A DNA stretch of 64,000 nt, taken from NCBI RefSeq assembly GCF_004135585.1, contig NZ_CP035501.1:3853501-3917500 (forward strand), written 5' to 3'. Below the pieces are notes generated by a model. That model searched no databases, was not told where the DNA came from, and worked only from the letters and a program-made list of their open reading frames with translations. Below are positions 1 to 8,577 of this stretch, piece after piece (the first letter of the stretch is position 1; every line of letters begins with the position of its first letter). The translations under genes were made by a program, and so were the position numbers. Source of the stretch: Sphingosinicella sp. BN140058. GTDB taxonomy: Bacteria > Pseudomonadota > Alphaproteobacteria > Sphingomonadales > Sphingomonadaceae.

Positions 1-293
1 AGCGCCTGATCGAGGCGCGTCGCCAGCGCGGCAAACAGATCGGGAAGCGGGACGTCTCGCAGCCGGAAAAGCTGTCCACCGCAGGGCTGGTGCGGGCCTA
101 CCGCCAGGATGCCGAGCGCAAGCGCGAGATGATCAGGCGTGCGAATGCGACCAAGGACCGTCTGATGCTGGTCATCGAAGCGGTTCGGCGGCTGTTGCGC
201 GACGACGGCTTCACCGCTTTGCTTGCAGCCGAGGGCCTGGACACGATGCCCGAGAAGATCGCCGCGCGGGTTGCCGGAAAGGTCTCGTCGTGA
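1..293 (+). CDS. ParB/RepB-like partition protein, C-terminal part (5' end outside window)
   Basis: The reading frame is open from the first bases and ends at TGA 291-293, so about 97 C-terminal residues of a longer protein are visible. The segment is basic and helical (LVRAYRQDAERKREMI, then a leucine-rich helix and ...EGLDTMPEKIAARV). It resembles the C-terminal part of the first member of ParB/RepB-like protein pairs seen on alphaproteobacterial mobile elements. The stop overlaps the GTG of the next ParB-like gene by 4 bp (GTGA), which indicates translational coupling. The ParB nuclease/CTP-binding domain, if present, lies outside the window, so the family call leans on the neighbour and on C-terminal resemblance. 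Confidence 0.6.
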   Translation, partial: RLIEARRQRGKQIGKRDVSQPEKLSTAGLVRAYRQDAERKREMIRRANATKDRLMLVIEAVRRLLRDDGFTALLAAEGLDTMPEKIAARVAGKVSS

Positions 294-1183
294 GCGGCCG
301 GCGCGCCTCCGGGCCGGTCAGGGTCGGGTTCGAGGAAGCTACTCTGCGATTGCCGATCGATGCGATCATGCCGCTGCGCGACGTCTCTGCAGCGATCCGG
401 CGATCAATCAAATATGGCCAGATCGCAGCGTCCATCGCCGAGGTCGGGATCATCGAACCGCCGGCGGTGGTGCGCGACTCGGTCAATCCTGACCGCTTCC
501 ACCTCCTTGATGGACACCTGCGCGTCGCGATCCTGCGGGAGCGCGGCGAAACCGAAGTGGTGTGCCTGGTCGCGATTGACGACGAGGCCTTCACCTACAA
601 CAAGCGGATCAGCCGGGTCGCGACGATCCAGGAACACAAGATGATCCTGAACGCCATCAAGAAGGGTGTTCCCGAGGAACGGCTGGCCCGTGCGCTCAAC
701 GTCAATATCGGCAACATCAGGACAAAGCGGGACCTGCTGATCGGGATCTGCCCGGAAGTCGCCACGCTGCTGCGCGACCGTCACGTCCCGATCAACGTCT
801 TCGCGGAGCTGCGTCGCATGAAGGCGATCCGCCAGGTCGAGGCGGCGCAGGCGATGATCACGATGAACCGCTTCACCCTGTCTTACGCCAAGTCGCTCGT
901 CGCCGCGACGCCCGGGGACCAGCTTCTCGAAACCACGCGGCGTCGCCGCACGGGTTTGTCCGAGAAGCAGATCGAGACGATGCAGCGCGAATCCGAAAAT
1001 CTCGATCGCGAGTTCAAGCTGATCGAGCAGGACTTCGGGGCCGACCATCTCGATCTGATGCTCGCGGCCGGGTTCGTCTCGCGGCTGCTCGGCAATGCCC
1101 GCATCGTCAATTATCTCGCGCAGCATCATGGCGACCTGCTCGCCGAATTCCAGAGGATCGCGGACTATCAGGAGGCGGCCTGA
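290..1183 (+). CDS. ParB N-terminal domain protein with RepB-like C-terminus
   Basis: This 297-residue protein has an N-terminal ParB/Srx-like domain. Residues about 20-110 hold the pattern SIAEVGIIEPPAVV followed by FHLLDGHLRVAILRERG, the ParB box in which the usual GERR is replaced by DGHLR. A helix-turn-helix region follows (VPEERLARALNVNIGNI), and then a helical RepB-like C-terminus. ParB-type proteins bind centromere-like sites for plasmid or element segregation. No ParA gene is visible, so a role in partition is only inferred. It may instead be a regulator or accessory protein of a mobile element. The start is GTG 290, coupled by 4-bp overlap to the preceding ParB-like gene. Confidence 0.75.
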   Translation: MSGRRASGPVRVGFEEATLRLPIDAIMPLRDVSAAIRRSIKYGQIAASIAEVGIIEPPAVVRDSVNPDRFHLLDGHLRVAILRERGETEVVCLVAIDDEAFTYNKRISRVATIQEHKMILNAIKKGVPEERLARALNVNIGNIRTKRDLLIGICPEVATLLRDRHVPINVFAELRRMKAIRQVEAAQAMITMNRFTLSYAKSLVAATPGDQLLETTRRRRTGLSEKQIETMQRESENLDREFKLIEQDFGADHLDLMLAAGFVSRLLGNARIVNYLAQHHGDLLAEFQRIADYQEAA

Positions 1184-1622
1184 CTGCCCTGAGGGTATAG
1201 CAAAGTCCGAGCTCTGCGGCCTGCCCATCCGAGCGCGAGCGTCAGGTGACCGATCCAAATGACCCGCGCTGTCGGGTGCGGGATTTCGAACCCGTTGAAC
1301 GGCAGGCTGCGCCTCAGCGCAACGCCGTTGAGTTGGCAGCATCAGGCCCGGACTGACCTCCCGATCCAGTAGTCGGCCACCTGAAAGCGACCATCCGGTT
1401 GGGAGCACCTGGGCGCGCTTCCTCGTGCCGCTTCCTTTTTCTTTGCTCGCGCAGAGCAGCGGGACTGCGAAGGCATCGGCCCGCCGACGAGCGGCTCCCG
1501 AGCCGACCTTGCTGCCGTCTGCGTCAGGACGAGGTTCCAGAGGCCAGGTCTTCGTTCGGTCGCTCCTGTCTGTATCCGCCCTTTCGTGATAGGAAGAGCG
1601 CGAGTGTCGAAGGAATTGCGAC
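1184..1622. other. Intergenic region, 439 bp
   Basis: I see no convincing gene here. A T-arm-like stretch lies near 1282-1297 but does not fold as a tRNA (see rejected items). A Shine-Dalgarno AAGGA near 1610-1614 belongs to the following gene. Confidence 0.5.
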
Positions 1623-2909
1623 ATGCTTGAGACGCTTTGGCGGTTTCAGAAGGACCGCAGCAAGCGACGGCGGCGGGCGGGATCGTCGGACCGGGACTGC
1701 CAGCTGTTCGATAGCCAGGCCAGGTCGCTCCGCGCGATGGCCATGGGGGCAGCGACAGCGGCCAGCGACGCGGATGCGAGGCTTGAAGACCTGGCAGGAC
1801 GCATCGGTGCCTTGATCGACAAGCCCGCCGACGCCGGGCGGGCACCCGATGATTTCTCGCTGTTGGCGGCCATGGAAATGGAACTGGTACGATTGCTGCC
1901 CAAGGAGCTGAAGGTCCGCACCTGCTGGAGCATTCGCGAGCGCTTCGAGTGCATCGCCTCGCCGCGCGCGGTGGAACGCTATCGGGCGTCGAGGCCGCCC
2001 GCCCTCAGCACTGCCGACAGGCTTCCGGAGGGCGGGCTGGCGCTGATCGAGGCCGACGCCATCGCGTTGCTCGGGCAGATCAACCGCATTTTCCTGATGA
2101 ACCGGGAAGGGGAGCGGACGATCAACGATCTGCAGCGCTGGGTCGGCTGGTCGATCGTCCGCGATGGTTCGATGTTCATGGCCTTCGTCATCGCCACCTA
2201 CGTCCTGCTCAAGGTGATGTTCGGCGCGTCAGGCGACAACATGACTCCGATCCACTTCTCCAAGCTTTTCCTGATCGGCCTGATCACCATCATGTTCATG
2301 GGCTATCTTGGAGCAGCGATGAGCACGGTGCGGCGATTGCAGGCTGCGGTGGGGGAGGGGCGGAGCCGGCTCGATCCCTATATGGAGCTTGCGCCTTTGC
2401 GTTTCGGCCGCCGCGGCATCAGGCTGGGAATGATCAGCGGAAGCATCTTCTCCCTCCTGCTCTACTTCATCTTCGTGTCGGGGGCTGGGGAGATGCTGGG
2501 CATCAAAGGCGGGATTTTCCCGCGCCCCGTCGAAACGAATGCCGCACAGGCGCCGAACGCCGCGGATGACGCCAGTGCGGCCGCAGCGCCGCGCGGCGGA
2601 CCCGCAATCGGACGTCCGGGCCGGGAGCTGCAGGGGGCGCTGCCCGCCGCGCGGGTAGAAGATGGTAGCCTCGGGGCAGAGGGGGCTGGAGAAAGTGATT
2701 GCGACGTCGCAGCAGGACCCTCCTGCGGCTGGTTCGCAAAGTTCGCGGGCCGCCTCGGCTTTGCCGGTCCGGGGGACGTCTTCAAGATGCTGATCTGGGC
2801 GTTCGTCGCAGGTTTTGCCGAACGGCTCGTGCCCGACGCCATCGATCGTCTGGTGAGCCGGCCGGTCCCTCGCCCGGGCGCAGCCAATGTCGGAGGCGGC
2901 AATGAATAG
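1623..2909 (+). CDS. Multi-spanning inner-membrane protein of unknown function
   Basis: The 428-residue product begins with a basic, soluble N-terminal region of about 180 residues. It then has membrane segments around GSMFMAFVIATYVLLKVMF, FLIGLITIMFMGYLG and ISGSIFSLLLYFIFV. A long Ala/Pro/Gly-rich linker (about 300-365) follows, and a final hydrophobic segment precedes the motif AGFAERLVPDAIDRL. That last motif recurs in bacterial membrane proteins of unknown role. The ATG at 1623 has an AAGGA Shine-Dalgarno about 8 bp upstream. The stop overlaps the start of the next gene, a secreted DUF2141 protein, so the two are probably co-transcribed. I do not recognise a function. Confidence 0.7.
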   Translation: MLETLWRFQKDRSKRRRRAGSSDRDCQLFDSQARSLRAMAMGAATAASDADARLEDLAGRIGALIDKPADAGRAPDDFSLLAAMEMELVRLLPKELKVRTCWSIRERFECIASPRAVERYRASRPPALSTADRLPEGGLALIEADAIALLGQINRIFLMNREGERTINDLQRWVGWSIVRDGSMFMAFVIATYVLLKVMFGASGDNMTPIHFSKLFLIGLITIMFMGYLGAAMSTVRRLQAAVGEGRSRLDPYMELAPLRFGRRGIRLGMISGSIFSLLLYFIFVSGAGEMLGIKGGIFPRPVETNAAQAPNAADDASAAAAPRGGPAIGRPGRELQGALPAARVEDGSLGAEGAGESDCDVAAGPSCGWFAKFAGRLGFAGPGDVFKMLIWAFVAGFAERLVPDAIDRLVSRPVPRPGAANVGGGNE

Positions 2910-3426
2910 CATCGCAAGAGGCGCTTCTGCGCTGATCCTCTTCGTCTCGCTGGGGCCTGCGCAGGCCGGCGCCCAGTTGCGGGAAGGATCGATCGCGCCG
3001 GAGACGAGGGCTTGCGCACCGGGGGCGGCGGGCCCGGCCGCCCGGGTCCGGATCCAGGGCTTCAAGAACCGCCAGGGCGGGCTGCTCGTGCGCCTCTATG
3101 GCGACCGGCGGGAAGACTTCCTGCGTGCCGGACGCAAGCTCAAGAGGATCGAATTGCGCGTGCCCGCGCGCGGCGAGGTCGATGTCTGCATCGCATTGCC
3201 GGGCGTGCGTCGCTACGCGATCGCGGTGCTGCATGACGTCAATGGCGACCTCAAATTCTCGGCGAGCAGCGATGGCGTGGGTTTCTCGAACAATCCAAAG
3301 CTGGGCCTGGGAGAGCCGGCTCTGAGCAAGGTGTTGTTCACGGCACGGCCGGGCATCCAGACGATCCCGATCATCCTGAACTATCGCAGGGGACTGGGCC
3401 TCAGGCCTCTGGCGGGAGATCGCTAG
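2902..3426 (+). CDS. Secreted DUF2141 domain protein
   Basis: A cleavable signal peptide is visible (MNSIARGASALILFVSLG then AQAGAQ). The mature part carries the DUF2141 pattern: a beta-rich start (VRIQGFKNRQGGLLVRLY), then YAIAVLHDVNGDLKF, GVGFSNNPK and a C-terminal strand. DUF2141 proteins are small periplasmic or outer-surface proteins without a proven activity. I chose ATG 2902 rather than the upstream in-frame ATG 2887 because GGAGG (2892-2896) sits at ideal spacing before 2902. The start overlaps the end of the membrane-protein gene by 8 bp, which suggests coupled translation. The protein is about 174 residues long. Confidence 0.8.
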   Translation: MNSIARGASALILFVSLGPAQAGAQLREGSIAPETRACAPGAAGPAARVRIQGFKNRQGGLLVRLYGDRREDFLRAGRKLKRIELRVPARGEVDVCIALPGVRRYAIAVLHDVNGDLKFSASSDGVGFSNNPKLGLGEPALSKVLFTARPGIQTIPIILNYRRGLGLRPLAGDR

Positions 3427-3700
3427 CGCCGGGCGACCTTCGTCACCGGCGTCGCGGCGGTGCACCGGCGAGCCTGCTCTCGCGTGCAGCGACGGACGAG
3501 CAGCACGGCAAGCACGTTCGCGGCACCGCCACATGATGTCGGCGCGGCTGGAGCGGCAACAAAGAACCGCCCTCGTCCGTGAGCGGCTTAATCCTCTATT
3601 TCCCGATTTGAAGCCGACTGCGCACCAGAACTGACCGTCTGGACGATTTCGCTCTGTCTCGTCGTCCCTATTTTCTCGCGTTCAGCGCGGGAGGTCCAAC

Positions 3701-4951
3701 ATGGCTGTTTACTACAACAACACCAAATCCTCGGTCGTACGCGGTTCGGACGCGGACGACAGCTTCTATGCCTTTTCCTCTTCGTCGGGTGCGTTCCTGG
3801 CGGACGCAACCGTCAACCTCAGCTGGACGACATCGATCGTGGCGGGCGGTGGCGCAGCCTTCACCTATCTGGCGTCGAACGTGAACATCTCCAGGGATCT
3901 CCTGCGGGGCAGCAGCGGGCAGGATACCATCTTCGGGTCCGATCATGACGACGTTCTCGTCTACAATAACGGCGTGCAGAACGAGGGACTGGGGGCGTTC
4001 CGATCGATCGAGATCTTTCGCCTAGGTGCGGGCAACGACTTCCTGGACCTGTCGGCGCATGGTCCCGGAGGCGTCGCCTACACTGCGGCTACCGCGTTTG
4101 GGGAGGACGGCAACGACACCCTGATCGGCGGCACCGGCTATGACGTGATGGATGGAGGCGCCGGGCGTGACCTCCTCATCGGCAACAGCGGGCCGGACAG
4201 TCTGGCCGGAGGGTCGGGAGACGACCGCATCTACGCGGATCACCTGATCCTGACGACCGCGATCGAGGTGGGGATGGGCGACGTGCTGGACGGCGGAGAG
4301 GGCAACGACTTCATCGTCGGGGCGGCCGGCTCCGACCATATGACCGGCGGATCCGGAGAGGATGCGATGTACGGCGCCATTGGCTACGACATCATGGACG
4401 GCGGCGCTGATAACGATCGGCTGTACGGCGAGGGCGGCAACGACATCATTGCCGGACAGCATGGAGACGATTTCCTCATCGGCGGCGGCGGCGATGATGT
4501 GCTTTACGGAGAGGACCACTGGGCGGTACCCCAGGATTATGAAGCCGGCAACGACACGTTGCGCGGCGGGGTCGGAGACGACTTCCTGGTTGGCGGAGGC
4601 GGCGCGGATATCCTGGAAGGCGGTACCGGCTCGGACGTCCTGGATGGCGGTGAAGACCAGGCCACCGACATATACCTGCTCGATGGAAGCGCCGTCGGCG
4701 GTGGGGACACGATCTATTTCGAGGACGGGTTCGACCTGATCAAGCTCGTGGGTCTCGGTATCACCGAATATGTTGCGGGCGGCGCTCCAGGGACCGTGTT
4801 CGCGCGCGACATCAATCCGAATGATCCGTGGACGTTCGTCGCACTCGACTTCGTGACCGGCGCGGGCGAGAGCTTTACGGTCACTTTGACGCAGATCGGT
4901 ACGTCCCTGAAGGCAGCAGATCTCAGTGCCGTGGACTTCTTGTTCGGCTGA
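3701..4951 (+). CDS. RTX-type calcium-binding repeat protein (copy 1)
   Basis: This 416-residue protein has no N-terminal signal peptide. Residues about 1-130 form a domain shared with the minus-strand RTX gene at 29859-31136 (common motifs LRGSSGQDTIFGS, YNNG, LGAGND and DLSAHG.GG). From about residue 135 to 345 come many glycine/aspartate nonapeptide repeats of the GGxGxDxxx type, which bind Ca2+ in a parallel beta-roll. The C-terminus (GADILEGGTGSDVLDGG and onward) looks like a serralysin-type secretion region, so type I secretion is likely. No ABC exporter, membrane-fusion protein or catalytic domain is present nearby. The ATG follows GGGAGG at good spacing. The role could be surface-layer, adhesion or matrix; none is shown. 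Confidence 0.85.
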   Translation: MAVYYNNTKSSVVRGSDADDSFYAFSSSSGAFLADATVNLSWTTSIVAGGGAAFTYLASNVNISRDLLRGSSGQDTIFGSDHDDVLVYNNGVQNEGLGAFRSIEIFRLGAGNDFLDLSAHGPGGVAYTAATAFGEDGNDTLIGGTGYDVMDGGAGRDLLIGNSGPDSLAGGSGDDRIYADHLILTTAIEVGMGDVLDGGEGNDFIVGAAGSDHMTGGSGEDAMYGAIGYDIMDGGADNDRLYGEGGNDIIAGQHGDDFLIGGGGDDVLYGEDHWAVPQDYEAGNDTLRGGVGDDFLVGGGGADILEGGTGSDVLDGGEDQATDIYLLDGSAVGGGDTIYFEDGFDLIKLVGLGITEYVAGGAPGTVFARDINPNDPWTFVALDFVTGAGESFTVTLTQIGTSLKAADLSAVDFLFG

Positions 4952-5018
4952 GCGGCTTTGGACCGCGTCCCGGAAACATCGGGAGAGACGCGCGGCAGGA
5001 GAGTTCGAGACTGATCGT

Positions 5019-5225
5019 CTAGCGAGTTGACTGACGATCCCGGCCGCGGAGTCGCCCCGCTTTTCTCAACGCGTCTTCTTCCATCCGGCGTACGTACCTT
5101 TCAGCCGCGAAGCTGATCAGCACGGCAATGGACAGGGCCAGCAATGCAACACCTATCCCATAGGTCCGGCCCGCGGCCCCGACAAGAAGGGCGGCTACGA
5201 GCAACCCGAGAGGATGTAGCGACAT
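5019..5225 (-). CDS. Small two-helix membrane protein
   Basis: A 68-residue protein reads from ATG 5225 with a strong AAGGAG Shine-Dalgarno 8 bp upstream on the minus strand. The frame extends further upstream, but that extension lacks a ribosome site. The sequence is two closely spaced hydrophobic segments (LGLLVAALLVGAAG and IGVALLALSIAVLISFA) followed by a highly charged C-terminus rich in Arg. This suggests a hairpin in the inner membrane with a cytosolic tail. It lies downstream of the two-component genes on the same strand but is separated from them by over 400 bp. I do not recognise a family. Confidence 0.5.
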   Translation of the reverse strand: MSLHPLGLLVAALLVGAAGRTYGIGVALLALSIAVLISFAAERYVRRMEEDALRKAGRLRGRDRQSTR

Positions 5226-5640
5226 CGGATCACTCCTTGAGTCGGTAGTGCAGCGCTTCCGCATCAATTGACAATGGCATGCGCCGAAGCACTTCACCAG
5301 CCTTGTTCCCGCGCTTGCTGCCGGCCTCCACAAGCAGCGGAAAGTTGGCAACAGTCCTTTGACGGGAGCGTCGGCTAGGACGAGACCATGGGGGAAGAGC
5401 GGACATCCGGCCACGAACCGTCGATTTGCGAACCACTGGTTCCCTCGCATGCGGAAGTTCGCGTTGACCCAAGCGAGCGGCGTGGATTGACGGGACGGAT
5501 CTCACGATGCGCCTCATCCTCATGGAAGCCTCGCTCGCGAACTGCTCCCTTGACCTTGTACGATGGTCACAGCCGTCTGTATCCCGCCGGCAACGAGCAG
5601 CGTCAGAACCGGCGCAGAGGCATTCGACCGTCGTCTTTTC
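5226..5640. other. Intergenic region, 415 bp
   Basis: Nothing gene-like is visible apart from the Shine-Dalgarno of the small membrane protein. The stretch separates that gene from the end of the response-regulator gene. Confidence 0.5.
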
Positions 5641-6291
5641 TCACTCGCAGAGCCCGCCCTCGGTCCACTGAAACTTGAGCGCAGCAAGCGCCATGCGATT
5701 GTCGATGCCCAGTTTCTGGTAGATATTGTGGAGGTGCACCTTCACGGTCCCGTCCGTGGTCCCGAGCTTGGTCGCGATCGCCTTGTTGGAGAGGCCGCGG
5801 CAGACCCAGTTGGTAATCTCCCGTTCGCGGCGCGTGAGCGACGACATGCCGGGCGCGTTCCTGGCAGGGACAATCGCCGCGCGTTCGAGGAGCTCTGCGG
5901 GAAGCCATTTACCCCCGCTTGCGACGTGCCGCAGGCAGTCGATCAACGTGTCGGGCGCGCATTCCTTGAGCAACAGGCCGCAGATGCCGAGGCTGAGCGC
6001 TTCCGAAATCTGCACGCCGGTCAGCGTCGCCGAAAGGAACACGACCTTGGCACCCGACCCGCCTTGACGGAGCGCCTTCAGGATCGCGAGACCGCCAAGG
6101 TCCGGCATGGACACATCGAGCAGGGCGATCTCCGGTCGGGTGCGCTGGACGAGACCGAGCGCTTCCACGCCTGAGGTGCTCGACCCGACGATCCTGAAGT
6201 CGGGCTCCGCCCGGAGGAGGTCGCAGAGGCCATGGAGCAGGAGGGGGTGATCGTCCGAGACGACGATCGTGGGCGCCGGCCGCCCGGTCAA
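5641..6291 (-). CDS. NarL/FixJ-family response regulator
   Basis: The 216-residue protein has an N-terminal receiver domain with acidic pair D13/D14, phosphoacceptor D59 (in IALLDVSMPD) and conserved K109 (GLLLKE). A linker leads to a LuxR-type helix-turn-helix at about 150-196 (LTRREREITNWVCRGLSNK, then TVKVHLHNIYQKLGI). All catalytic positions are intact, so it should be phosphorylated and bind DNA as a dimer. Its start overlaps the stop of the sensor kinase gene by 4 bp, making the two an operon and very likely cognate partners. Target genes are not evident from the window. Confidence 0.92.
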   Translation of the reverse strand: MTGRPAPTIVVSDDHPLLLHGLCDLLRAEPDFRIVGSSTSGVEALGLVQRTRPEIALLDVSMPDLGGLAILKALRQGGSGAKVVFLSATLTGVQISEALSLGICGLLLKECAPDTLIDCLRHVASGGKWLPAELLERAAIVPARNAPGMSSLTRREREITNWVCRGLSNKAIATKLGTTDGTVKVHLHNIYQKLGIDNRMALAALKFQWTEGGLCE

Positions 6292-7958
6292 ATCGGCAGC
6301 TCGATGCGCAGGGACACGCCAGGATTGTGTCTGAGGACGGAAAGGTTTCCACCGAGGTCCTGCACCCGGTTTGTGAGCGAGGTCGGCCGAAAGGATCCGC
6401 GGTGCGGAGGGTCAAGGCCACGACCATTGTCCTCGATCTCCATTTCGAGCCGGTCGTGCAATCGGCGGGCCGTAAGTTCCACCCTGCTTGCGCCGCCATG
6501 CCTGACGGCATTCGCCGTCGCTTCCGCGACAAGATGTGAGATTTCCGATGAGAGCGGTTCGGGGATCCGGATGCCTTGTGTCTCCACCCGGGCGACGACT
6601 TCGCATCGCCATCGCTCGCGAAGCCAGTTCGCCTGATCCGCAAGAAGCGCGCTCAGCGCGACGTCGCTGCTGCTCGAAGAGGGGCGGAAATTCTCGACGA
6701 ACAGCCGGATACGCCTTTGCTGGTCCACGATCAGTGCGCTGATCGCGCGCAGCGATGGTCTCAGCGACTCCGGCATCGATGCCGTTGCGGCTTTCAGTTG
6801 CAGCCCCGCGGCCGTCATGTCCTGAAGGATGCTGTCGTGGAGATCCCGTGCCAGCCGGACCCTTTCCTCGGCGCGGGCCGATTCGGCCATCTGCTCCATC
6901 AATGCGAGCCGCTCGAGCTCGGAGCCGATGCGCACGGCGATAATCTCGGTCAGCGAGTCTCCTTCCTCGGAGGAGCAATCGGGGTCGAGCACGAAGAGCC
7001 GCCCCTGGTAACGGATGCCGGAGAAGGGCTTCGAATAGATGCACCTCGTGCGTTGGCGGCTGAGATGGCGCAGCGCCCCGCTTTGCTGGAGCAGCGGACT
7101 GTCCTGCCCGTTCGCCATGTCCCGTCTGCTTCGCAAAAGTCCGTGGGCGCCTGTTTCCGTCAGCCACGCGTCCGACGGGTCGATCCTGGAAACGTCGAGC
7201 CGGCCGCTCTCCCAATGCGCCAGCATGCTCGTCCCTCTCTCTTCATCTTCCCAGACCACGACGAGACGCGGGTCGCCGAGCACTGCCGCTGCGTGGTTCA
7301 GGAGGCTGTTGAGCCAACGGTCTCGCGTGCCTTCCACCGCATCGGATGGCCAATCGGCAAGTCGCGCGAGCCTGCGCCTGCTGGCATCGCGGGATGCCCC
7401 GAAATAGCCGAGCATCGCTGCTGCGACCAGGAAGTAAGCGGACCGCATGATCAGCACGTTCAGCTCGGATTCGCCGTCCTCGAGGTCCGGCCAGGCGACG
7501 ACGATGAGCACCGCTTCGAGCACCATGGCGCCGAGAAAGGCTCCGACCATTCCCCATCGCATCGTCGTCGCCAGGAGGATGAAGGGCAGAAATGCGAAAA
7601 AGGGGCTCGTAAGCTCGTTCGTCATCAGGGAGAGGCTGCCGAGGACCAGGACATCCACCCCGTGGATGATGATGTGGACCTTGTCGTCGAACGAGCGGCG
7701 AACGGGAATCAGGACCATGACCACGGAGAACAGGACGTAAGCGTTGAGAACCATCTCCGACTCGCCGAGCAGGTTGCTGGGCTGGGTCGGGTCGAGATAG
7801 ATGGCGAGAACGGCAAAAAGCGCGGTGACCAGGCGGCCCAGGTTGATGAGCCGTTCCGGATCCGACGCTCCGAGGATGGCGCGGGGTGCGCGCGTCAGCC
7901 TCGCCGCTGCAGCGAATCTCCGGAACATTCTGGGGGGTGCGGGTCGGGCGGCTGCCAT
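6288..7958 (-). CDS. Membrane sensor histidine kinase, HisKA_3 (NarX-like) type
   Basis: The 556-residue protein has about five to six hydrophobic segments between residues 40 and 205. A GAF-like cytosolic region follows (about 215-355), then the HisKA_3 phosphoacceptor motif RLARDLHDSILQD with H374. The ATPase domain shows the N box around N483 (EATANAVRHGG) and a G1 box DNGRG at about 510-514. This is the architecture of kinases that pair with NarL-type regulators, and the response-regulator gene overlaps its stop by 4 bp. The start ATG 7958 is preceded by GAGAGGAA. The signal sensed is unknown. The membrane part does not resemble a nitrate-binding periplasmic domain. Confidence 0.92.
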   Translation of the reverse strand: MAAARPAPPRMFRRFAAAARLTRAPRAILGASDPERLINLGRLVTALFAVLAIYLDPTQPSNLLGESEMVLNAYVLFSVVMVLIPVRRSFDDKVHIIIHGVDVLVLGSLSLMTNELTSPFFAFLPFILLATTMRWGMVGAFLGAMVLEAVLIVVAWPDLEDGESELNVLIMRSAYFLVAAAMLGYFGASRDASRRRLARLADWPSDAVEGTRDRWLNSLLNHAAAVLGDPRLVVVWEDEERGTSMLAHWESGRLDVSRIDPSDAWLTETGAHGLLRSRRDMANGQDSPLLQQSGALRHLSRQRTRCIYSKPFSGIRYQGRLFVLDPDCSSEEGDSLTEIIAVRIGSELERLALMEQMAESARAEERVRLARDLHDSILQDMTAAGLQLKAATASMPESLRPSLRAISALIVDQQRRIRLFVENFRPSSSSSDVALSALLADQANWLRERWRCEVVARVETQGIRIPEPLSSEISHLVAEATANAVRHGGASRVELTARRLHDRLEMEIEDNGRGLDPPHRGSFRPTSLTNRVQDLGGNLSVLRHNPGVSLRIELPI

Positions 7959-8133
7959 CTGTTCCTCTCTCGCGAAAAGGCTAGTCGACCCGAGGGCGGC
8001 CGGACATTGCGATTCCGGGTAGGTCCGGCGGCAAACCGTCCCGGTCTCGCCGTCCCGCTACCTCCAATGCGCCAAACGACGCGGCGCTCGATGCTCTATG
8101 ATCATTGCGGCGGTGAGTCGTTACGGAGGCTGC

Positions 8134-8577
8134 ATGCACATCCTCGCCCTCATTGAAATTCGGCGCGACCCGGATGGTGGCCTCCCGGCGGACTTGCTGA
8201 GGCTCGCCTACCGGGCCAGCCGCCGGGGAAGGATCCTGCTGGTGTTGCACGATGTTTCCGCGGCCGAGATCGACGCCGAGCTGGATGCGCTGGTTCGGGA
8301 GATGCCCTTGGACATTCCGGGTCTCCTCTATCTGCGAGCAACGGACATCGGCAGCCTTGCGGAGGCCAGTTCCGGCGCAAGCATGATCTTCGTCTCGAAC
8401 GAGACGCAGACCTACTGGCGCTCTGCCTTGCTCGGGCGCCGGGCGATGGGCGAGCCGGACCGTGCAAGCGAGGTGCTCTGCCGCATCGCGAGGCCCGCCT
8501 GCCTCGCGGATCTCGCAGTCCGCACAAGGCGGCCGCGGCGAAACAGCGGTCCCGGAGCAACGTCTTTCCACATCTAG
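8134..8577 (+). CDS. Hypothetical protein, 147 residues
   Basis: Transcribed divergently from the histidine kinase. I chose ATG 8134 because GGAGG lies 5 bp upstream; an in-frame ATG at 8098 has no such site. The product begins MHILALIEIRRDPDGG and contains an alternating hydrophobic strand/helix pattern (ILLVLHDVSAAEIDAEL, GLLYLRATDIGSLAEAS, ASMIFVSNE) suggestive of a small Rossmann-like fold. The C-terminus is Arg-rich. No family is recognised. An overlapping minus-strand frame has no ribosome site and is Arg/Pro-rich, so the plus-strand reading is preferred. Confidence 0.55.
   Translation: MHILALIEIRRDPDGGLPADLLRLAYRASRRGRILLVLHDVSAAEIDAELDALVREMPLDIPGLLYLRATDIGSLAEASSGASMIFVSNETQTYWRSALLGRRAMGEPDRASEVLCRIARPACLADLAVRTRRPRRNSGPGATSFHI

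Noticed and set aside
1260..1330. T-arm-like sequence (minus strand GGGTTCGAAATCCC) suggesting a tRNA or tRNA fragment
   Set aside because: The stem pairs only over three to four bases, and no acceptor, D-arm or anticodon arm could be found around it on either strand.
404..1624. Long minus-strand open frame opposite the ParB-like gene
   Set aside because: It mirrors codon structure of the plus-strand gene, has no ribosome site and reads as Arg/Asp/Gly-rich low-complexity protein.
6576..8156. 526-codon plus-strand frame opposite the histidine kinase
   Set aside because: The minus strand carries an intact kinase with H, N and G boxes; the plus frame has no recognisable domain or start site.
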